From positions 44,048,650 through 44,112,649 of the forward strand of contig NC_016134.3 in NCBI RefSeq assembly GCF_000005505.3: 64,000 bases of DNA. Direction: 5' to 3'. The notes beneath the pieces are model-generated. The model worked only from the letters and a program-made list of their open reading frames with translations. It did not search any database and had not been told where the DNA came from. The translations under genes were made by a program, and so were the position numbers. Shown here piece by piece: positions 1 to 13,821 of this stretch. This DNA comes from Brachypodium distachyon (lineage: Eukaryota > Streptophyta > Magnoliopsida > Poales > Poaceae). Every line of letters starts with the position of its first letter. The first letter of the stretch is position 1.

Positions 1-1764
1 GATGCTTATTCACCAGAGTTCTGTTCGTTTGTCAATGATTGCTTGCAGAAAGATCCTGATGCAAGGCCTACATGTGAGCAGGTAAAGAAATGTTGTATAA
101 TATATGAAAACATTCACGTAATTTCAGTTATGTAGAGTGTAGACGTAGCATTTATGTTACTGTTTTGTGGTCCCTTTGGGTGTAATTAATAATGGATATA
201 ACTTATAAGCAGAATATATCAATATAAGTAGTGCCTTGATATAGTAAGTAATATCATATTAGTTATCTGAGTCACTGAATGCCAGTGCGCTTTGGATATC
301 GAAGAAATCAAGTAGACCATGCGTCTGTGCCCTTTTGTTTCTTCCATTGTTAGATTTGTTTTTTGAACATTTTGCAGCTTTTCGGACACCCATTCATTAA
401 AAGGTATGAAAATGCTGGTGTGGACTTGATAGCATACGTCAAAGGTGTTGTTGATCCAACTGAAAGGTTAAAGGAAATAGCCGAGGTGAGTCCCTTAGAG
501 CATATTTCAGCTTATTGTTTTTTATACTTCAGTTTAGTATGACAACACACAGTTGATGTTTACCCTCCATCCCCGATCATGAACCAAAGAATCTAGATTG
601 TTTACCCTACACACAGTTGATGTTGACAACACAGTTTAGTATGACCTTTTGTACCCATTTATACCGTTGACTTGAGTAGGGGCAGGATTGTGTCTTTCAC
701 TATCTGCTTATCTACTAAGCAGATTTTTTTTCCTTTCAATCCCAGATGCTTGCTGTTCATTACTACCTCTTGTTTAATGGCTCTGATGGGCTTTGGCATC
801 ATATGAAGACATTCTACATGGAAGAGTCAACTTTCAGGTACCTACATATTGTCACACTTGTAAATATCATCATAAAACATAGTTGTTACACTCCATATAG
901 CATCTTGTTCCTGTTCAGGGTTTTATCCTGTGTGTTTCATTATGGCTCCAATAAAGATCGGGTGTTCTTCAAACCAGCTTGGTATGTAGAACCTACTGGG
1001 CCATTAGTAAGGATTCCAGTTGTTTGTAGATTTGGCTCGTGTACAAGAACCAAACTCTACATGTGAAAATTGTGGATACTTTGCTAGCTATGATTTTTAG
1101 TCCAGTTTTGCTAATAGTATTCAAAATATGTTATCATGGAATGTTAATGTGATAAGTTTCAGTGGCATGATTTCCCAGCAATTTGACATATGTAGGTGAA
1201 TTCTTACTTGCAATTTACATGATCCATGCTTTCCTGTTAATCTGGAGCTGAATTAGGTGGCAATCGTCTGGTTATTGCCATTCCGCCTCAACTGTATATA
1301 TAGGCAATGTTGCTTCTACATCAGGTGTTAACCCCTGGGTGGTAGAATCAGCTGTTTCTGATCATATGGATGATAATTGTTGCCTGTCCTGTTTTGGCAG
1401 TTTCTCAGGGAATGTATATGTCGGCAGAAATGACATATTTGATACTTTATCAAGTATAAGAAAGAAGTTAAAAGGTGATCGGCCTCGGGAGAAAATTGTC
1501 CATGTCGTGGAAAAGCTACATTGCCGTGCAAATGGGGAAACGGGAATTGCTATTCGTGTGTCTGGATCATTAATTGTGGGCAACCAATTTCTGGTATGTG
1601 GTGAAGGGCTGCAAGCTGAAGGGATGCCCAGCGTGGAGGAACTCTCGATTGACATTCCAAGCAAGCGGGTAGGTCAGTTCCGAGAGCAGTTTATGATGCT
1701 GCCAGGGATATCCATGGGATCCTTTCACATCTCAAGGCAAGATCTCTACATCATCCAAGCCTGA
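1..1764 (+). CDS. MKK3: Mitogen-activated protein kinase kinase 3 (3' part; gene continues left of window)
   Basis: This is the C-terminal 214 residues of a plant MAP kinase kinase of the MKK3 type. The exons read are 1-81, 378-485, 746-837 and 1401-1764, with GT-AG junctions in consistent phase and a stop at 1762-1764. The first exon encodes the end of the kinase C-lobe ([19 protein letters not shown], then ARPTCEQ), followed by [11 protein letters not shown]. The next three exons encode an NTF2-like domain, a fusion known only from group B plant MKKs (MKK3). Known for the family: MKK3 activates group C MAPKs in ABA, jasmonate and pathogen signalling, and in wheat and barley the gene controls grain dormancy. 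The catalytic core and the residues tied to dormancy variation lie outside the window, so allele state cannot be judged. The long reading frame crossing 838-1066 is intron read-through. Identification is firm. Confidence 0.93.
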
Positions 1765-2740
1765 AAACGTTGGTCAGTCTCTGTTTGACAAAATCTCATG
1801 TGTTTTTACCTCCAAACTCGTATTATGATCTTTAGATAGTCTTTTATTTAAACCACGTGTCTAGTTTGGTAAATTACTGATAATGGTGTTGATCATTTAT
1901 GTGCTCCAGCCATTGCTTTTATTGCAGTTCGCTCATATTTATGTTGTCATGGTGGGAACCTTATTGGGCAAAAAGGGACCATACATGGCATATTCTTCAC
2001 AGGCTTCAGATAATTTATTCAGTCCCGTGACTTATTTTATATTTTGTTGCAAGCATATTTGTAATGTAAAATTTTCTTACTATTGTCTGTACGAAAACAA
2101 AACATATTTTATTTGTGACATTTTGATATTTTTATTTTTAAGAATCACAATTCAAAAATGGAGCCTAGAAAATAGGTCTGATCTCTGATTGTTTGATTTT
2201 TGTCTCCTCGCGCGACCACACGCTTGCTTGGTTTCTGACCAATAAAAGGTGCTACGCTTTTTCGAAATCCACTTTAAATGAGATTATTCGATGACAACTT
2301 TAAATAAGAGCGCAGATTGTTTCTGACAATGAACAGCAGAGAAAAGCTGTCTGATTAAAGATGCACTACTCTAGACGACCTATTATTCATAAGAACCTCA
2401 GTGCTAATCTTAAAGCTAACATTAAGCAGATTGGCCTAAACTTTTGAATTTGTTTTGCATCCTTACACTTTGGGACTAAAGTAACTATCCGGTAAATCAG
2501 CCTTACTATATCCAGTTATCCCTTATGAAAATCATATAACAAGTTTTAAAAATCAGCTTTAACAAGCTTCCAATAATCTATTACTATCTATTAAATTGCA
2601 GCCGGTGGTGAGGTACGGGCGGCGTAGGCGTATGTCATGTCATCAAAATTACAGCAATATGCCACTACAGGGGAAACCAATTAGGGCCAGGAGATTTATT
2701 ATGTCCTTGCTAAACAACAGCCTCCTTAAGCTAATCCATA
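1765..2740. other. MKK3 3' UTR and AT-rich intergenic DNA
   Basis: The first few hundred bases should be the MKK3 3' untranslated region. I see no conserved reading frame or repeat with clear ends in the rest. Confidence 0.5.
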
Positions 2741-3420
2741 TTAATTAAAGGGTTGAACCAAATAAGCAGCCTCTTCACTAGAATTTTTCCTAGCTCCATC
2801 TTTTTTCAAAGTGATGTGTCCAATCAGCTCTTTGTAGAAGCTAGTAATATATTTCATAAGGACTTCCTCCCCCTCAATCACCCCCTCTTGTTCTAAATAC
2901 AAGATCAAATTCTTCCAACACCTACCATTAATCCAAGCATAATTTCTTCCATTAAGATCTAGTTCCCTAAGTCCTACTTGTTCAATGATAGCATTGAACA
3001 AGAAGCTCCATTTAGAATACCCTCATGGCTTATTCTTCTCACGTTATTTCCTAATTATTTTGAAATCCCCACCTACCAGAGCAGGATGATGCTTAGCCTG
3101 ACACACCCTAGAAAGCTCTGCTAAAAAAAAACATCTTTCATGTCCTTCTGTGTAGCTCCATAAGTAATCACCAAATTCAATGTGAAATCCTCCCTCTTAT
3201 CCAATAAGAGAAGATTTACTCAGTAACCTCCATTGTCATTTCCCAAGAACTCGAAAATATTTTTGTCAATGCCCCCTAATATTTTCCCAGATCTCCCTTT
3301 GAATGAAGACCATTTCCAAGTAAAATGTCTCCCTCCACTAATACAAGAAAAATCGAGGGCGGAGAATCCAGACTTCATTGTTTACTGAATTCGCACAAAA
3401 TCCAGGTTTTTCCTTCTATG
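2741..3420 (-). mobile_element. LINE (non-LTR retrotransposon) endonuclease fragment, decayed
   Basis: Read on the minus strand, several short frames line up with the apurinic-type endonuclease of plant LINEs. They include a stretch ending ITYGATQKDMKD, then LSRVCQAKHHPALVGGDFKII (the GDF motif), then FNAIIEQVGLRELDLNGRNY. Internal stops and frameshifts break the frame, notably near 3040-3130. Only part of the endonuclease is present, with no reverse transcriptase and no 3' tail nearby, so it is a dead fragment. Confidence 0.75.
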
Positions 3421-4179
3421 TTTCACAAGGGGTTCTCACACAGATAATATCTAGAGGCAGGGGACCTTTTGCCCCTTTTCGCAAAAAAACACAGAGATAA
3501 TATCTGGAGAGCTCCCCTTTTTTTTTTCTTTTCTTATTCTGAACTACTCCGTAACTTATAAGCATGTAAACTCATATGTTCAGTCTGAATAGTATCCCCT
3601 CATCATCAGCAGCAGCAAGCAGCTCATCTCACTTGATGAAAATGACCATTGGTATTACCTGGCAGTGCCATTGTAATTCTCTCACGAAGTTGCAGCCTAG
3701 GTTTTTCCAAGTCTTCATTCTGATATCTCGGTGCTCACCGATGCTCCTCGGAGCCTCACCTCGTAGTGTAATTACCTGTACACTTTTCCTCAGTATCTTG
3801 TTAGCACCGTAACTTATTACTCCTCGTTTTACTTGAGCAGAGAGCACAATAATGCTAATCCATTGCGCTGGTGCAGCACGGGGGCTGATATGATGTTGAC
3901 CAGGATCATTTTCAGAATATGCAGGCCTCAGAACTCAGCTAGAGAGAATATGCTTTCTGAAGAAGAACCCCGTCGAATCGAAGCAACCAAGCTTGCTTGC
4001 ACACATCTACTATCTCCTCCAGCAGAGTCGTCTACTGGAGTACCAGTAGTGCTGCATTTCGCTCGAAGACTCTTTTACCCAGGGCAGAAAGCGAGAGCTC
4101 ATCGCGTCCCAGCCAAGCCAAAGCCACAGAACCAACCAACCCAATCTCCAACAACAGCTCGACCAAACCGATCGGATCA
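3421..4179. other. Intergenic DNA and 5' leader of the TLC-domain gene
   Basis: No coding signal is recognised. The last 100-200 bases are probably the 5' UTR of the gene starting at 4180. The open frame entering from about 3997 starts at a TTG, not an ATG, so the 61-residue extension it implies is not supported. Confidence 0.45.
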
Positions 4180-4938
4180 ATGGAGGCGGGGGACTCGCAA
4201 TCCATGTTCCTGCCATTCCTGCTGATGTTCGCCTCCATCTACCTCGTCGCCTACCTGTTCCTCTTCCGCCGCTGGAGCCGGGACCAGCGTCCCGACGCGT
4301 CGAGCTGCCTCACCTCGCTCTTCCACGGCACGCCCGCGGCGCTTCTCGCCCTGCGCGCGGTCCTCTCCAACCCTAGTTTCGCCGGCGGCGACCTGGCGCT
4401 GGCGGCGCCCAACACGGCGGCGGAGGACCTCGTGCTCGACTTCAGCACGGCCTACTTCGCCGTCGACCTCCTCCACTACCTCGTCTTCCTCCGCCACGAG
4501 ACCCTCTTCATCGCGCACCACCTCGCCACGCTCTACGTCTTCGCCACCTGCCGCGCCGCGGCCCGGCGGGGCGCCTACGGGCTCCTGGCGCTCGAGGTGC
4601 TCGCCGAGGCCACCAGCCTCGCGCAGAACCTCTGGACGCTCGCGGGCATGCGCCGCGCCCAGGGATCGCCGGCCGCCGCCAGGGCGCACGCCGCGCTGTC
4701 GCTCCCCTTCTACGTGGCTTACACGGCCATGAGGGGGGTGCTCGGGCCGCTGTGGTTCGTCAAGATGGTCAGGTTCTACGCCGCCGCCGGGAGACAGTCT
4801 GGATTGCCGGCGTGGGCGTGGGTTTCGTGGAGCGTGGTGATCGGGGCCGGGATCCTGCTCAGCGTGCTGTGGGTGGCCAACCTCTGGCTCGCCTACTTCA
4901 GGGACAGGATCCACAGCAGCAAGACGAAGGAGCAATGA
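4180..4938 (+). CDS. TLC (TRAM/LAG1/CLN8) domain-containing membrane protein
   Basis: This is an intronless 252-residue integral membrane protein. The start at 4180 is the first in-frame ATG and gives [10 protein letters not shown] directly before the first hydrophobic segment (about residues 10-29). Further hydrophobic stretches follow, with the sequence [21 protein letters not shown] and then [15 protein letters not shown]. The adjacent histidines are typical of TLC domains of the TMEM56/TLCD4-like plant group (compare Arabidopsis At5g14285). The protein ends in a hydrophilic tail ([13 protein letters not shown]), which is probably cytosolic. Known for the family: TLC proteins act in ER or plasma-membrane lipid sensing, synthesis or trafficking. 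The substrate of this subgroup is not established, and it lacks the Lag1 motif that would make it a ceramide synthase. Codon use is very GC-rich, as is common for single-exon grass genes. Confidence 0.88.
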   Translation: MEAGDSQSMFLPFLLMFASIYLVAYLFLFRRWSRDQRPDASSCLTSLFHGTPAALLALRAVLSNPSFAGGDLALAAPNTAAEDLVLDFSTAYFAVDLLHYLVFLRHETLFIAHHLATLYVFATCRAAARRGAYGLLALEVLAEATSLAQNLWTLAGMRRAQGSPAAARAHAALSLPFYVAYTAMRGVLGPLWFVKMVRFYAAAGRQSGLPAWAWVSWSVVIGAGILLSVLWVANLWLAYFRDRIHSSKTKEQ

Positions 4939-5698
4939 TTTGGAGAAACGGACGTTCGTTCTCCATCTGTGCAAACAAACACCACACTTCTTTCATTGTT
5001 TGTTTGCCATCCTTCCCTTGGGATGGGGATTTGGAGTTGGAGCACGAAAACTGTGTGATATTCCCTGCAATTATTAGAGCATTTAATTTTTTTTCCACCC
5101 AGCCGAATCCTACAATTCGAGCCCCATTCGGTGACATGTCTTTTGAGGTTGACGCAAGTGACCATCTCAATCTTGGAGAAGCCTCTTATAAAGTTTTCCA
5201 AGATCTGCCTGGAGCTACGTGGGATTTGTCACGGCGCACCACGCCAAATTTGGTGACGATTTTTTTTTTCTGACGCTTGATTTCTGACTTGTCTTGCTAA
5301 AGGTCTTTGGTGTCTTCACAGAGCTCCTCTGTTGTACCCACTCGACGAGAAATAGTTCCGGTCAGTGGCGCGATGGGAGGTCTGGGTTGCGATCAATACA
5401 GATGCTAATTTCGACGGACTGACAAAAACAGAGTAGCGTAGTATGAAGTACGAACTGAAACAATTAGCTAAAAGGGGTGCAGAGGCTCAGGTGTTGCGGC
5501 TTGAGTCACCCCCATGCATTGCGGAGTTTCTGCTTAGACAACTGAAATACTATAACTTTTAGGATGGTGCGTACACATTTCGGAGAGTTAATTTTAACCA
5601 CCAACAGATTTTGCGTGAGAACTTTGTTTCTCGTGTTCCTCCTTGCACATCTGTGTTTCCTACACCTTGCTGCCGCGGTTCTGTTTCGGTTGCCCTCC
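4939..5698. other. 3' ends of two convergent genes and spacer
   Basis: This stretch lies between the stop of the plus-strand TLC gene and the stop of the minus-strand reductase gene, so it should contain both 3' UTRs. No additional coding signal is seen. Confidence 0.5.
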
Positions 5699-7762
<2,064 letters not shown>

Positions 7763-8036
7763 GGCAGAGAGTAGTTTGTTTGGTCTGCTTTTACGCGGGG
7801 ATCATACAGAAATGGTGTCTTCAAAATCAGAAGTAGTAGTTGGGAGCATATAGAGCCAACGCAAAGATGGCTGAATCCGTGTTAAATGGAAGGTTTGCTT
7901 CGCATGATAGCTGAATCCGTGTTTAGTAGGCGCACTTGCTTTGAGAAATGCATGATTCCACTGAAAAATGCACTGCTTGTGCGCACCTTGGTCTAGCAAA
8001 GCATATCTTTCTCATTAGATGAAAGTGTTATATATA

Positions 8037-8131
8037 TTCTCTCCGTCCCAAAATAAATGACGTGGTGTAGCAAATTTGTATAAAAATAAGTGTTATACAA
8101 ATTTGCATCACTTATTTTAGGACCGAGAGAG
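8037..8131. mobile_element. Stowaway-type MITE, degenerate
   Basis: Inverted halves run from TCTCTCCGTCCCAAAATAA on the left to TTATTTTAGGACCGAGAGAG on the right. The inner arms (caaatttgtata and its complement) also pair. TA is present at both outer edges. Confidence 0.8.
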
Positions 8132-8515
8132 TATATGTATTTTCAAAATATATTCATAAGTAACTCGGCAGGGTAGATGGGTAAAGGGCACGATTATTCT
8201 GTACTACCTATGTAGCTATTCTGCATTCATGTGCATGGTAGAAAATTATTAGCTAGGCTTAGTATGATTGAAGTTATTAGTGTAGGTACAGAACAGCGCA
8301 ACCCAGATGCGGACTTTTGAGTCCACAAGGTTGAGAGTGTAACTTAACCTTGTAACTTAATTAGTCGGTTCATGAGCTTTCCCATTTTGCACGTCGGAAC
8401 TTGCACTCCACAGTACGGTGTGTTAAAAAGCCGGCGTCCAGGCAGTTTGGGAAGCGGTCAGACACTGAGATGCGTTGCCCATCTCAGAGTGGTTGCGTCG
8501 TTGGCAATGGCATAT

Positions 8516-8592
8516 AGTTTTCATGATTTCTTGTCGGAATATTACATGTATCTTTAGACACACTTGAGACAAGAATTATGAAACAGAGAGAA
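8516..8592. mobile_element. Stowaway-type MITE remnant
   Basis: The right end (CAAGAATTATGAAACAGAGAG before TA) and internal ATTACATGTATCTTTAGACA match the family of the elements at 28887 and 39381. The left terminus is eroded and the interior is shortened. Confidence 0.6.
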
Positions 8593-8862
8593 TACTAGTG
8601 TCAAAATCCATGTAATCCGTATACAATGCTTATCCAACAAAGTGTCGTTCCTCGCATTACATGTTCATCCATCTAGGTTCTCTACGGAACTTCACTACTT
8701 GAGCAACCTGCAAGGGCCTGGTATTAAACAAGTAGGTGAATCGCCCTCTAATCTCAACAAGGTCGACATCCTTTAACGCATTGTGCTAAAATGAAGACAA
8801 ATACTCCCTAACTCCTTCCCAAAGAATTTCAAGCTCCAACTTTGACAATCAATAATAGTACA

Positions 8863-9830
8863 AACAAGAGGATAAGAATAAGTGTTACTTTCCTGGCTCT
8901 GACTTTTAGGAGATCTTTTGGGAGTATAGAGCAAGAGGAATGGGAAGTCCTTTCGATGTTACTTTCTCGGGTGGTGTTGGGACAGGGCAGAGATGTGGGG
9001 CGATGGGCTCTTACTAAGAATAAGTGTTACTCGACTAAATCTCTCTATGCTTTCATGACCAACAGTGGGGTGACGGACCTTCGGTTGTTGGATTTATGTA
9101 AGGCAAAGATTTCGCTCAAACAACAGATTTTCGTTTGGCTAAGTACTAGAGGTCGTATTCAGGTAACTAAAGAAATGGTGAAGAAGGGCTGGCAGGGGGA
9201 TATGGGATGCAAATTGTGTGGGGCTGGGGAGTCCGCTGAACACTTAATCTTCTCTTGTCCAGTTACTTTGTGTGTCTGGTGTTTTCTTCGGGACTGTTTC
9301 GGGTGGCCTATTACTCCTGAGAACATGGATGATTTTTTTGCATGTTGTTTGCTGATGGGAGGGCGGAAGGCAAACTACAAATGGTGGTCGCTGCTAGCTG
9401 CAGTCGCCTGGGCGCTATGGCTGGCCAGAAATGATCTAGTCTTTAATCAAAGGTGTGTTCATCTTCTTTTCAGGTCCTTTACAAAGCCATGGCGTTTCTT
9501 ACTTCCTGAAGAGTTCTTCTACCTGAGAAAGAAAGGGTTGACATGGATGCAATGATGAAGAAAATGCAAATGATGCTGCAGTCAGTTGCTGGTGGTGGAG
9601 CTCGTGTTGGTGTTGGTTAATTAGCTTTAGTCTCGTTTTGGCTGGGTGTTCAGAATAGTTGAATCTGGTTTGATGTGTCTTGGTGGTGGAGGAGCCGACT
9701 AAGTTTTCATTTCCAACCTATTTTGTGGTTTGTTGAATGGTGGTTGAATTCTTGTATTGCTGGAAACCCCAGCTAAACCTCGTTGCCTCTCTGTAAAAAG
9801 CTGGACTAGTAAGCCTTTTCTCAAAAAAAA
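8863..9830 (+). mobile_element. 5'-truncated LINE with RT zinc-binding domain, 3' tail and target duplication
   Basis: The open frame to 9555 encodes the C-terminal zinc-binding domain (zf-RVT) of plant LINEs. It reads KISLKQQIFVWLSTRGRIQV, then CKLCGAGESAEHLIFSCPVT (the Cys/His zinc motif), then WALWLARNDLVFNQ. About 270 bases of 3' UTR follow, ending in an A-run at 9823-9830. The 9-base word aatagtaca occurs just before the element (8854-8862) and overlapping the tail (9829-9837), consistent with a target-site duplication. The reverse transcriptase core is missing, so this is a dead-on-arrival copy. Confidence 0.82.
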
Positions 9831-9837
9831 TAGTACA

Positions 9838-11088
9838 TTACTATATGAGTTATTTTTCATAAAAAAAAATTCGTTGAAAACTTCTTATGGATATGAAATC
9901 AATAGAAAAAGGATGGATGCGGTACCAGCAGCTCCGTCTCTCCGCATTCAATTATCAGGTCTACCCATACGCATACACGTGTCTGGAGCAGTATGGAGCT
10001 ACGGCGGCAGGACTAGCGGGAAGCAGGATGAGTGTCAGCTCAAGCACCCACGGATGATCGCCATCCATCCCAACAGTCCAGCCGCAGTCCGATCCGCGGG
10101 GTGCCAGGCTAGCCGCGGACCCGCAGCAGCAATCACCGTCGGCCCCTCTGTTCTGGTCTGCCCGATCGCTTTGCTTTCTTGTTGACGCGGTGACGTCAAG
10201 CGCGGATCCGGCTCCCGAGATACGCCTGCTGCCACGCGTCCCCGCTCCAATCATAGCGACCCTCGCCGGCCGCGCCCCGTTCATTCGCCCACGTACGAGT
10301 ACTCTCCTTCCTTCCACGTCCCTGTTTGCCCTCTAGCTCGACCACCAACTACAACCACGCCTACAGCACACCCAACGCACACACAGCTTTACTGCTTTTA
10401 ATCTAGCCAAGGCAAGGACCAGGGGAGCAACGAGTACATGCAACTTACTTTGGGCCCACGCGTCGGTGACCGCGTGCTGTCCTTCCGTGTGGAGTGCCGG
10501 GGTGGGGCTACTGCTGCTAGGATCCCTTTCCCCGAGATAAAAGCAGCGCTCCCTCCAGACGGTCCCAGACCCTCTCGCCGCTCTCTCCCTACGTGTTCCC
10601 TCCCCACCAAAAAGGGATGCACACTCCTCGCGCTCCCATTGGCCCGCGACAACTTCGACTTTCACCCGTCCCGTCCCACCACCACCAACGCTAAAGAAAT
10701 CCCCTCCCACGTACACGTGGACCTCTATTATCCTTACCGGGCCCGCAGTGCAGCCTGTTGCGCGAGTGTGTGGAACTGTCAAGACACTGAACTGAAGAGT
10801 GCTTGTACTTGTCGCCAAAGCGATCCATTCACGGCTTTGACGGACGCTCCCTCCCTTGCGCTCTACGGAGACCTTCTTTTTTACTGGCCACGGGACACGT
10901 CGCTACAAATCTCTGCCTTTTACTTCTACGGCTAGATCAGGCACGGTGGTCGTCGATTCGTCGACCTGTTGGAGATATTTTTAACCCGGGTTTGCGACGC
11001 CAATAGGGTTTCACGTGTGGGCGCGAGACCAATGATATCCCGCCTCCGGTCATCGACACCTGTCCGACGCGTGTCCCGTTACCTTCTG
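9838..11088. other. Upstream region of the DUF7950-like gene
   Basis: GC content rises steadily from about 9.96 kb, with several ACGT-core words such as cacgtgt and cacgtacacgtgg that could be bZIP/bHLH sites. The open frames here (for example 10438-10935) show no domain I recognise and look like GC-rich chance frames. Confidence 0.4.
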
Positions 11089-11096
11089 TATTAAAG
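11089..11096 (+). promoter_or_regulatory. Possible TATA-like box of the DUF7950-like gene
   Basis: The word tattaaag lies about 100 bases before the ATG at 11192. The spacing suits a TATA element with a short leader, but there is no independent support. Confidence 0.3.
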
Positions 11097-11191
11097 CAGC
11101 CCCACGCCCCCGCCGACGAGGTCGCAAAGAAACAAAGAAAGCTACTAGCTCCTGAGAGGCTGAGACTAGTCGAGTAGTCGCCGCTCTGTGG

Positions 11192-12127
11192 ATGATGGAG
11201 AGGAACAATAATGGAGGTTGCTGCTTCGAGCAGCGGCCCAGGTACGGCGGAGGCGGGGGGCAGACACAGACACAAACAGGCCAGCAGCAGGCGTGGCAGG
11301 AGATGGGGAGGATCATGCTCAAGTTCCGGCCCATCGCGCCCAAGCCCGCCGCCATGGCGGCGCCCGCGCCGGTGCCGGCTGCTGCCAAGGTGAGGAAGCG
11401 GAAGGCGGTCGCGGCCGGGAAGAGGGGACGGAAGCCCAAGAAAGCCGCGGCCACTGTGCCGCCCACGACGACGACGCAAATGGTGGACGCCGTCCACAAG
11501 GATCAGGCGGAGAAAGAGAAAGACAAGTCCTCGTCGTCCCGGTCGTCTTCCTCGTCGGGGATGACGTCCGTGGACTCGTCGCCTCCTCCGCCGCCAGCGA
11601 CAACGCTGCCGCTCATGCCTGTGCCGCCGGTCGAGGTCGCTGCGGCAGCGCCGGTGCCGGATATTCTAGGCGTGGGACATGTTCCCGTGGCCCGCCAGGC
11701 GTCGCTGGTCACAGTGGAGGACGTGACCGCCACGTGGCGCGACGGCGGCGAGGGGCCGCCGCCGCCGCCCGCTGCGGGCGTGCTCGTCGACGGTGACGCG
11801 GCGGCCCCGGCGTTCGTGTCCGACCGGTGGGGCCGCGTCACGTGGGCCAACGCGGCCTTCGGCCGCGCCGTCTCCGCCGGAGCCGGGGAAGACGACGACG
11901 AGGTGCCAATGGTGGTGCTCGGCGCGAAGGATGACAAGGCCGTGCCGGCGTGGGGCACGTGCGCGGGGTTCAGCTGCCGCGTGCGCGTGCGGCGCGTCCG
12001 GGGCGGCGGCGCTTCTTCTTCGCTGGTGGCGCCCTGCGACGTGTGGCGGCTCGACGCCGCCGGCGGCTACCTCTGGCGGCTAGACCTCCAGGCCACACTC
12101 ACCCTCTCCCTCGGCGGCCTTCTGTAG
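11192..12127 (+). CDS. Plant-specific DUF7950-like nuclear protein
   Basis: This is an intronless 311-residue protein. It starts with a Gly/Gln-rich segment, then carries the family signature MGRIMLKFRPIAPKP (about residues 38-52). A strongly basic stretch follows, KVRKRKAVAAGKRGRKPKK (about 66-84), which looks like a nuclear localisation signal and partly like an AT-hook. Next come a Ser-rich acidic linker and a Pro-rich region. The C-terminal conserved block includes SLVTVEDVTATW and FVSDRWGRVTWANAAFGRAV and ends CDVWRLDAAGGYLWRLDLQ. Proteins with the FRPIAPKP motif form a land-plant family without an assigned biochemical role. I infer nuclear location only from the basic stretch. The first of two adjacent ATGs is used here, and starting at the second changes one residue. 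The gene is very GC-rich, like the other single-exon gene at 4180. Confidence 0.82.
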   Translation: MMERNNNGGCCFEQRPRYGGGGGQTQTQTGQQQAWQEMGRIMLKFRPIAPKPAAMAAPAPVPAAAKVRKRKAVAAGKRGRKPKKAAATVPPTTTTQMVDAVHKDQAEKEKDKSSSSRSSSSSGMTSVDSSPPPPPATTLPLMPVPPVEVAAAAPVPDILGVGHVPVARQASLVTVEDVTATWRDGGEGPPPPPAAGVLVDGDAAAPAFVSDRWGRVTWANAAFGRAVSAGAGEDDDEVPMVVLGAKDDKAVPAWGTCAGFSCRVRVRRVRGGGASSSLVAPCDVWRLDAAGGYLWRLDLQATLTLSLGGLL

Positions 12128-13821
12128 CAAGAACCAGCTACGTATCCAGTCTCGACTCTCGACCAATCAAATCGTGTGCTACGTCAGGGCCGGGAGTATT
12201 AATTAAGCTGTCATGGCCAGATTTGGTATGCTCTGAGTATTACGAAATGGATGGTTTAGGAAGAGAGAGGAAGTCAGGAAGCTGCAAGTGTAAGAAGGAT
12301 TTAAGCGGATTGCTTATTTGGATCTGGAAGCTCTGCTCCCAGCATGCAAGAAGGAAGCATGCTTTTCTTTTATTTATTTTCCTTTTTTAAAGAAATAATG
12401 ACAAACCTCTTGGTCATCACAAATGCTTACTCCAATAAACTCACACCAATGAGTTGTACTTCCTCGGTCCTGAATTAACCTCAGTCCTTAATTTTTTAAA
12501 TTAACTGACGTGTATTTGCATAAATTTATTAGAATTTCTCTACGTTTATCCGGGAAAGTAAAAAGTTCTATGTCTTAGGTTTGATCTGGTAATCTGGACC
12601 GACATATTGACAATATCCCTAAGACAAAATTGAGGATTTGTGTTGGATGCGTCGGCAGATGGAACAGGATCCGATCCGAACGTCGGAGCTATGGTTGTCT
12701 GCTTTGATACATGTATGCCAATGGCACCCTGACTGTCGACCTCTCGATGAAGCTACCCCCTACCCGTACGTCGCCATTTTGGAATTCCTGTACGTCGCCA
12801 TTTTCAAATGTTCACGCAATCTTGAGCTTTGGTGCATTGAGGTGACCTTTGGTTTTTTATGTCTATCTGTTATTAGAGCAGTAAAAATGTGACCCTCATC
12901 GTGTCCCTTGACCCTCGTCGGTTCAAACTAATAATCTTTTTTGATATGCCTACGACCCCACCACCAATGGGAATTCCACCAATGGTAGGGGGCGCAGCAT
13001 CGAGACCTAAATACCGGCACGCACAGGCCAAGGAGCGCCACGTCCATCCCGGGACAGCGCCACGTCGGGGCCTACCGCAAGTACGTCCACCCGTTTCTTT
13101 TACAGCGCTCCAATAAGATGGCACCAAGCAAGCAAGCCGCAGGGCACAGGCACAGTGGCGCTCGTACGTTGTACGAAGAACCCATGAGCCTAGGCCATTA
13201 TCATCGCCATCATCATCCATCCATCCATCCCTCGAGATGCTCTCCACGAAAAAGAGCCGAGGCCAGCAGCCAATCCCACGCCGGGCTCCGGCTCAACCAA
13301 AAAGCGGCGACTCATCAGTCACAGGGCACCCAACCAGTAGCGGTACTATATCAGCTCAACGATTATTGGCCCAGGACACCGTTTTTCCAGACGTTTCGGG
13401 GTCAGGAAAATGGGACGGGCGGGCAAGGGAGATCTCCTTTTCGGATCTTCAGCGACAAAGGGGGAGCCATGTGGATGGTATTGGTATGGATGGACGGATG
13501 GTTGATTCTGGAGTGCTGCTTTACCGGAAGCGGCGTACTAGTACCTAATTATCGTCCTTCTCGTTTTCTCGATCCGCCTTTGGGGAGAGACAGAGAGGAT
13601 CGGACGGGAATCTAGTAAACTGCGAAAGGGCAAGTCGTGGTTGTTTACCGTCGTCGATAACTGGCCGTTGCCCATTGGTGAGTGGCTAAGGGCACTTTTG
13701 CATTGCATTGCATGCGACCACGATGATAGCCAAACTGCACATTAGTGGACGAAAGGTGTACTACAAATGCTCCAGATTTTTTTCGTGGCCGAATGGAACA
13801 AGCAGAGAGCCGCAAGTTTTT
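12128..13821. other. 3' UTR of the DUF7950-like gene and intergenic DNA
   Basis: After the 3' UTR (to about 12.4 kb) I see a single Stowaway-like end near 12460 (cttcctcggtcctgaatt) without a clear partner. There is a short (atcc)n run near 13210-13232 and a GC-rich stretch at 12.9-13.6 kb with chance open frames. No gene is recognised. Confidence 0.4.

Larger units (their letters stand above)
7763..8853. other. Upstream region of the reductase gene, with two MITE remnants
   Basis: This is the likely promoter side of the minus-strand reductase gene. Two Stowaway-type remnants are listed separately (8037 and 8516). No other gene signal is seen. Confidence 0.45.

Noticed and set aside
3997..4179. 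61-residue Ser-rich N-terminal extension of the TLC protein resembling a transit peptide
   Set aside because: The frame there begins with TTG; the first in-frame ATG is at 4180, directly before a transmembrane helix.
4177..4974. 265-codon minus-strand ORF opposite the TLC gene
   Set aside because: It is an Arg/Glu/Gly-rich shadow of a GC-rich coding strand with no domain.
10333..10935. 160-codon ORFs on both strands upstream of the DUF7950-like gene
   Set aside because: Composition is promoter-like, with no recognisable domain or splice structure.
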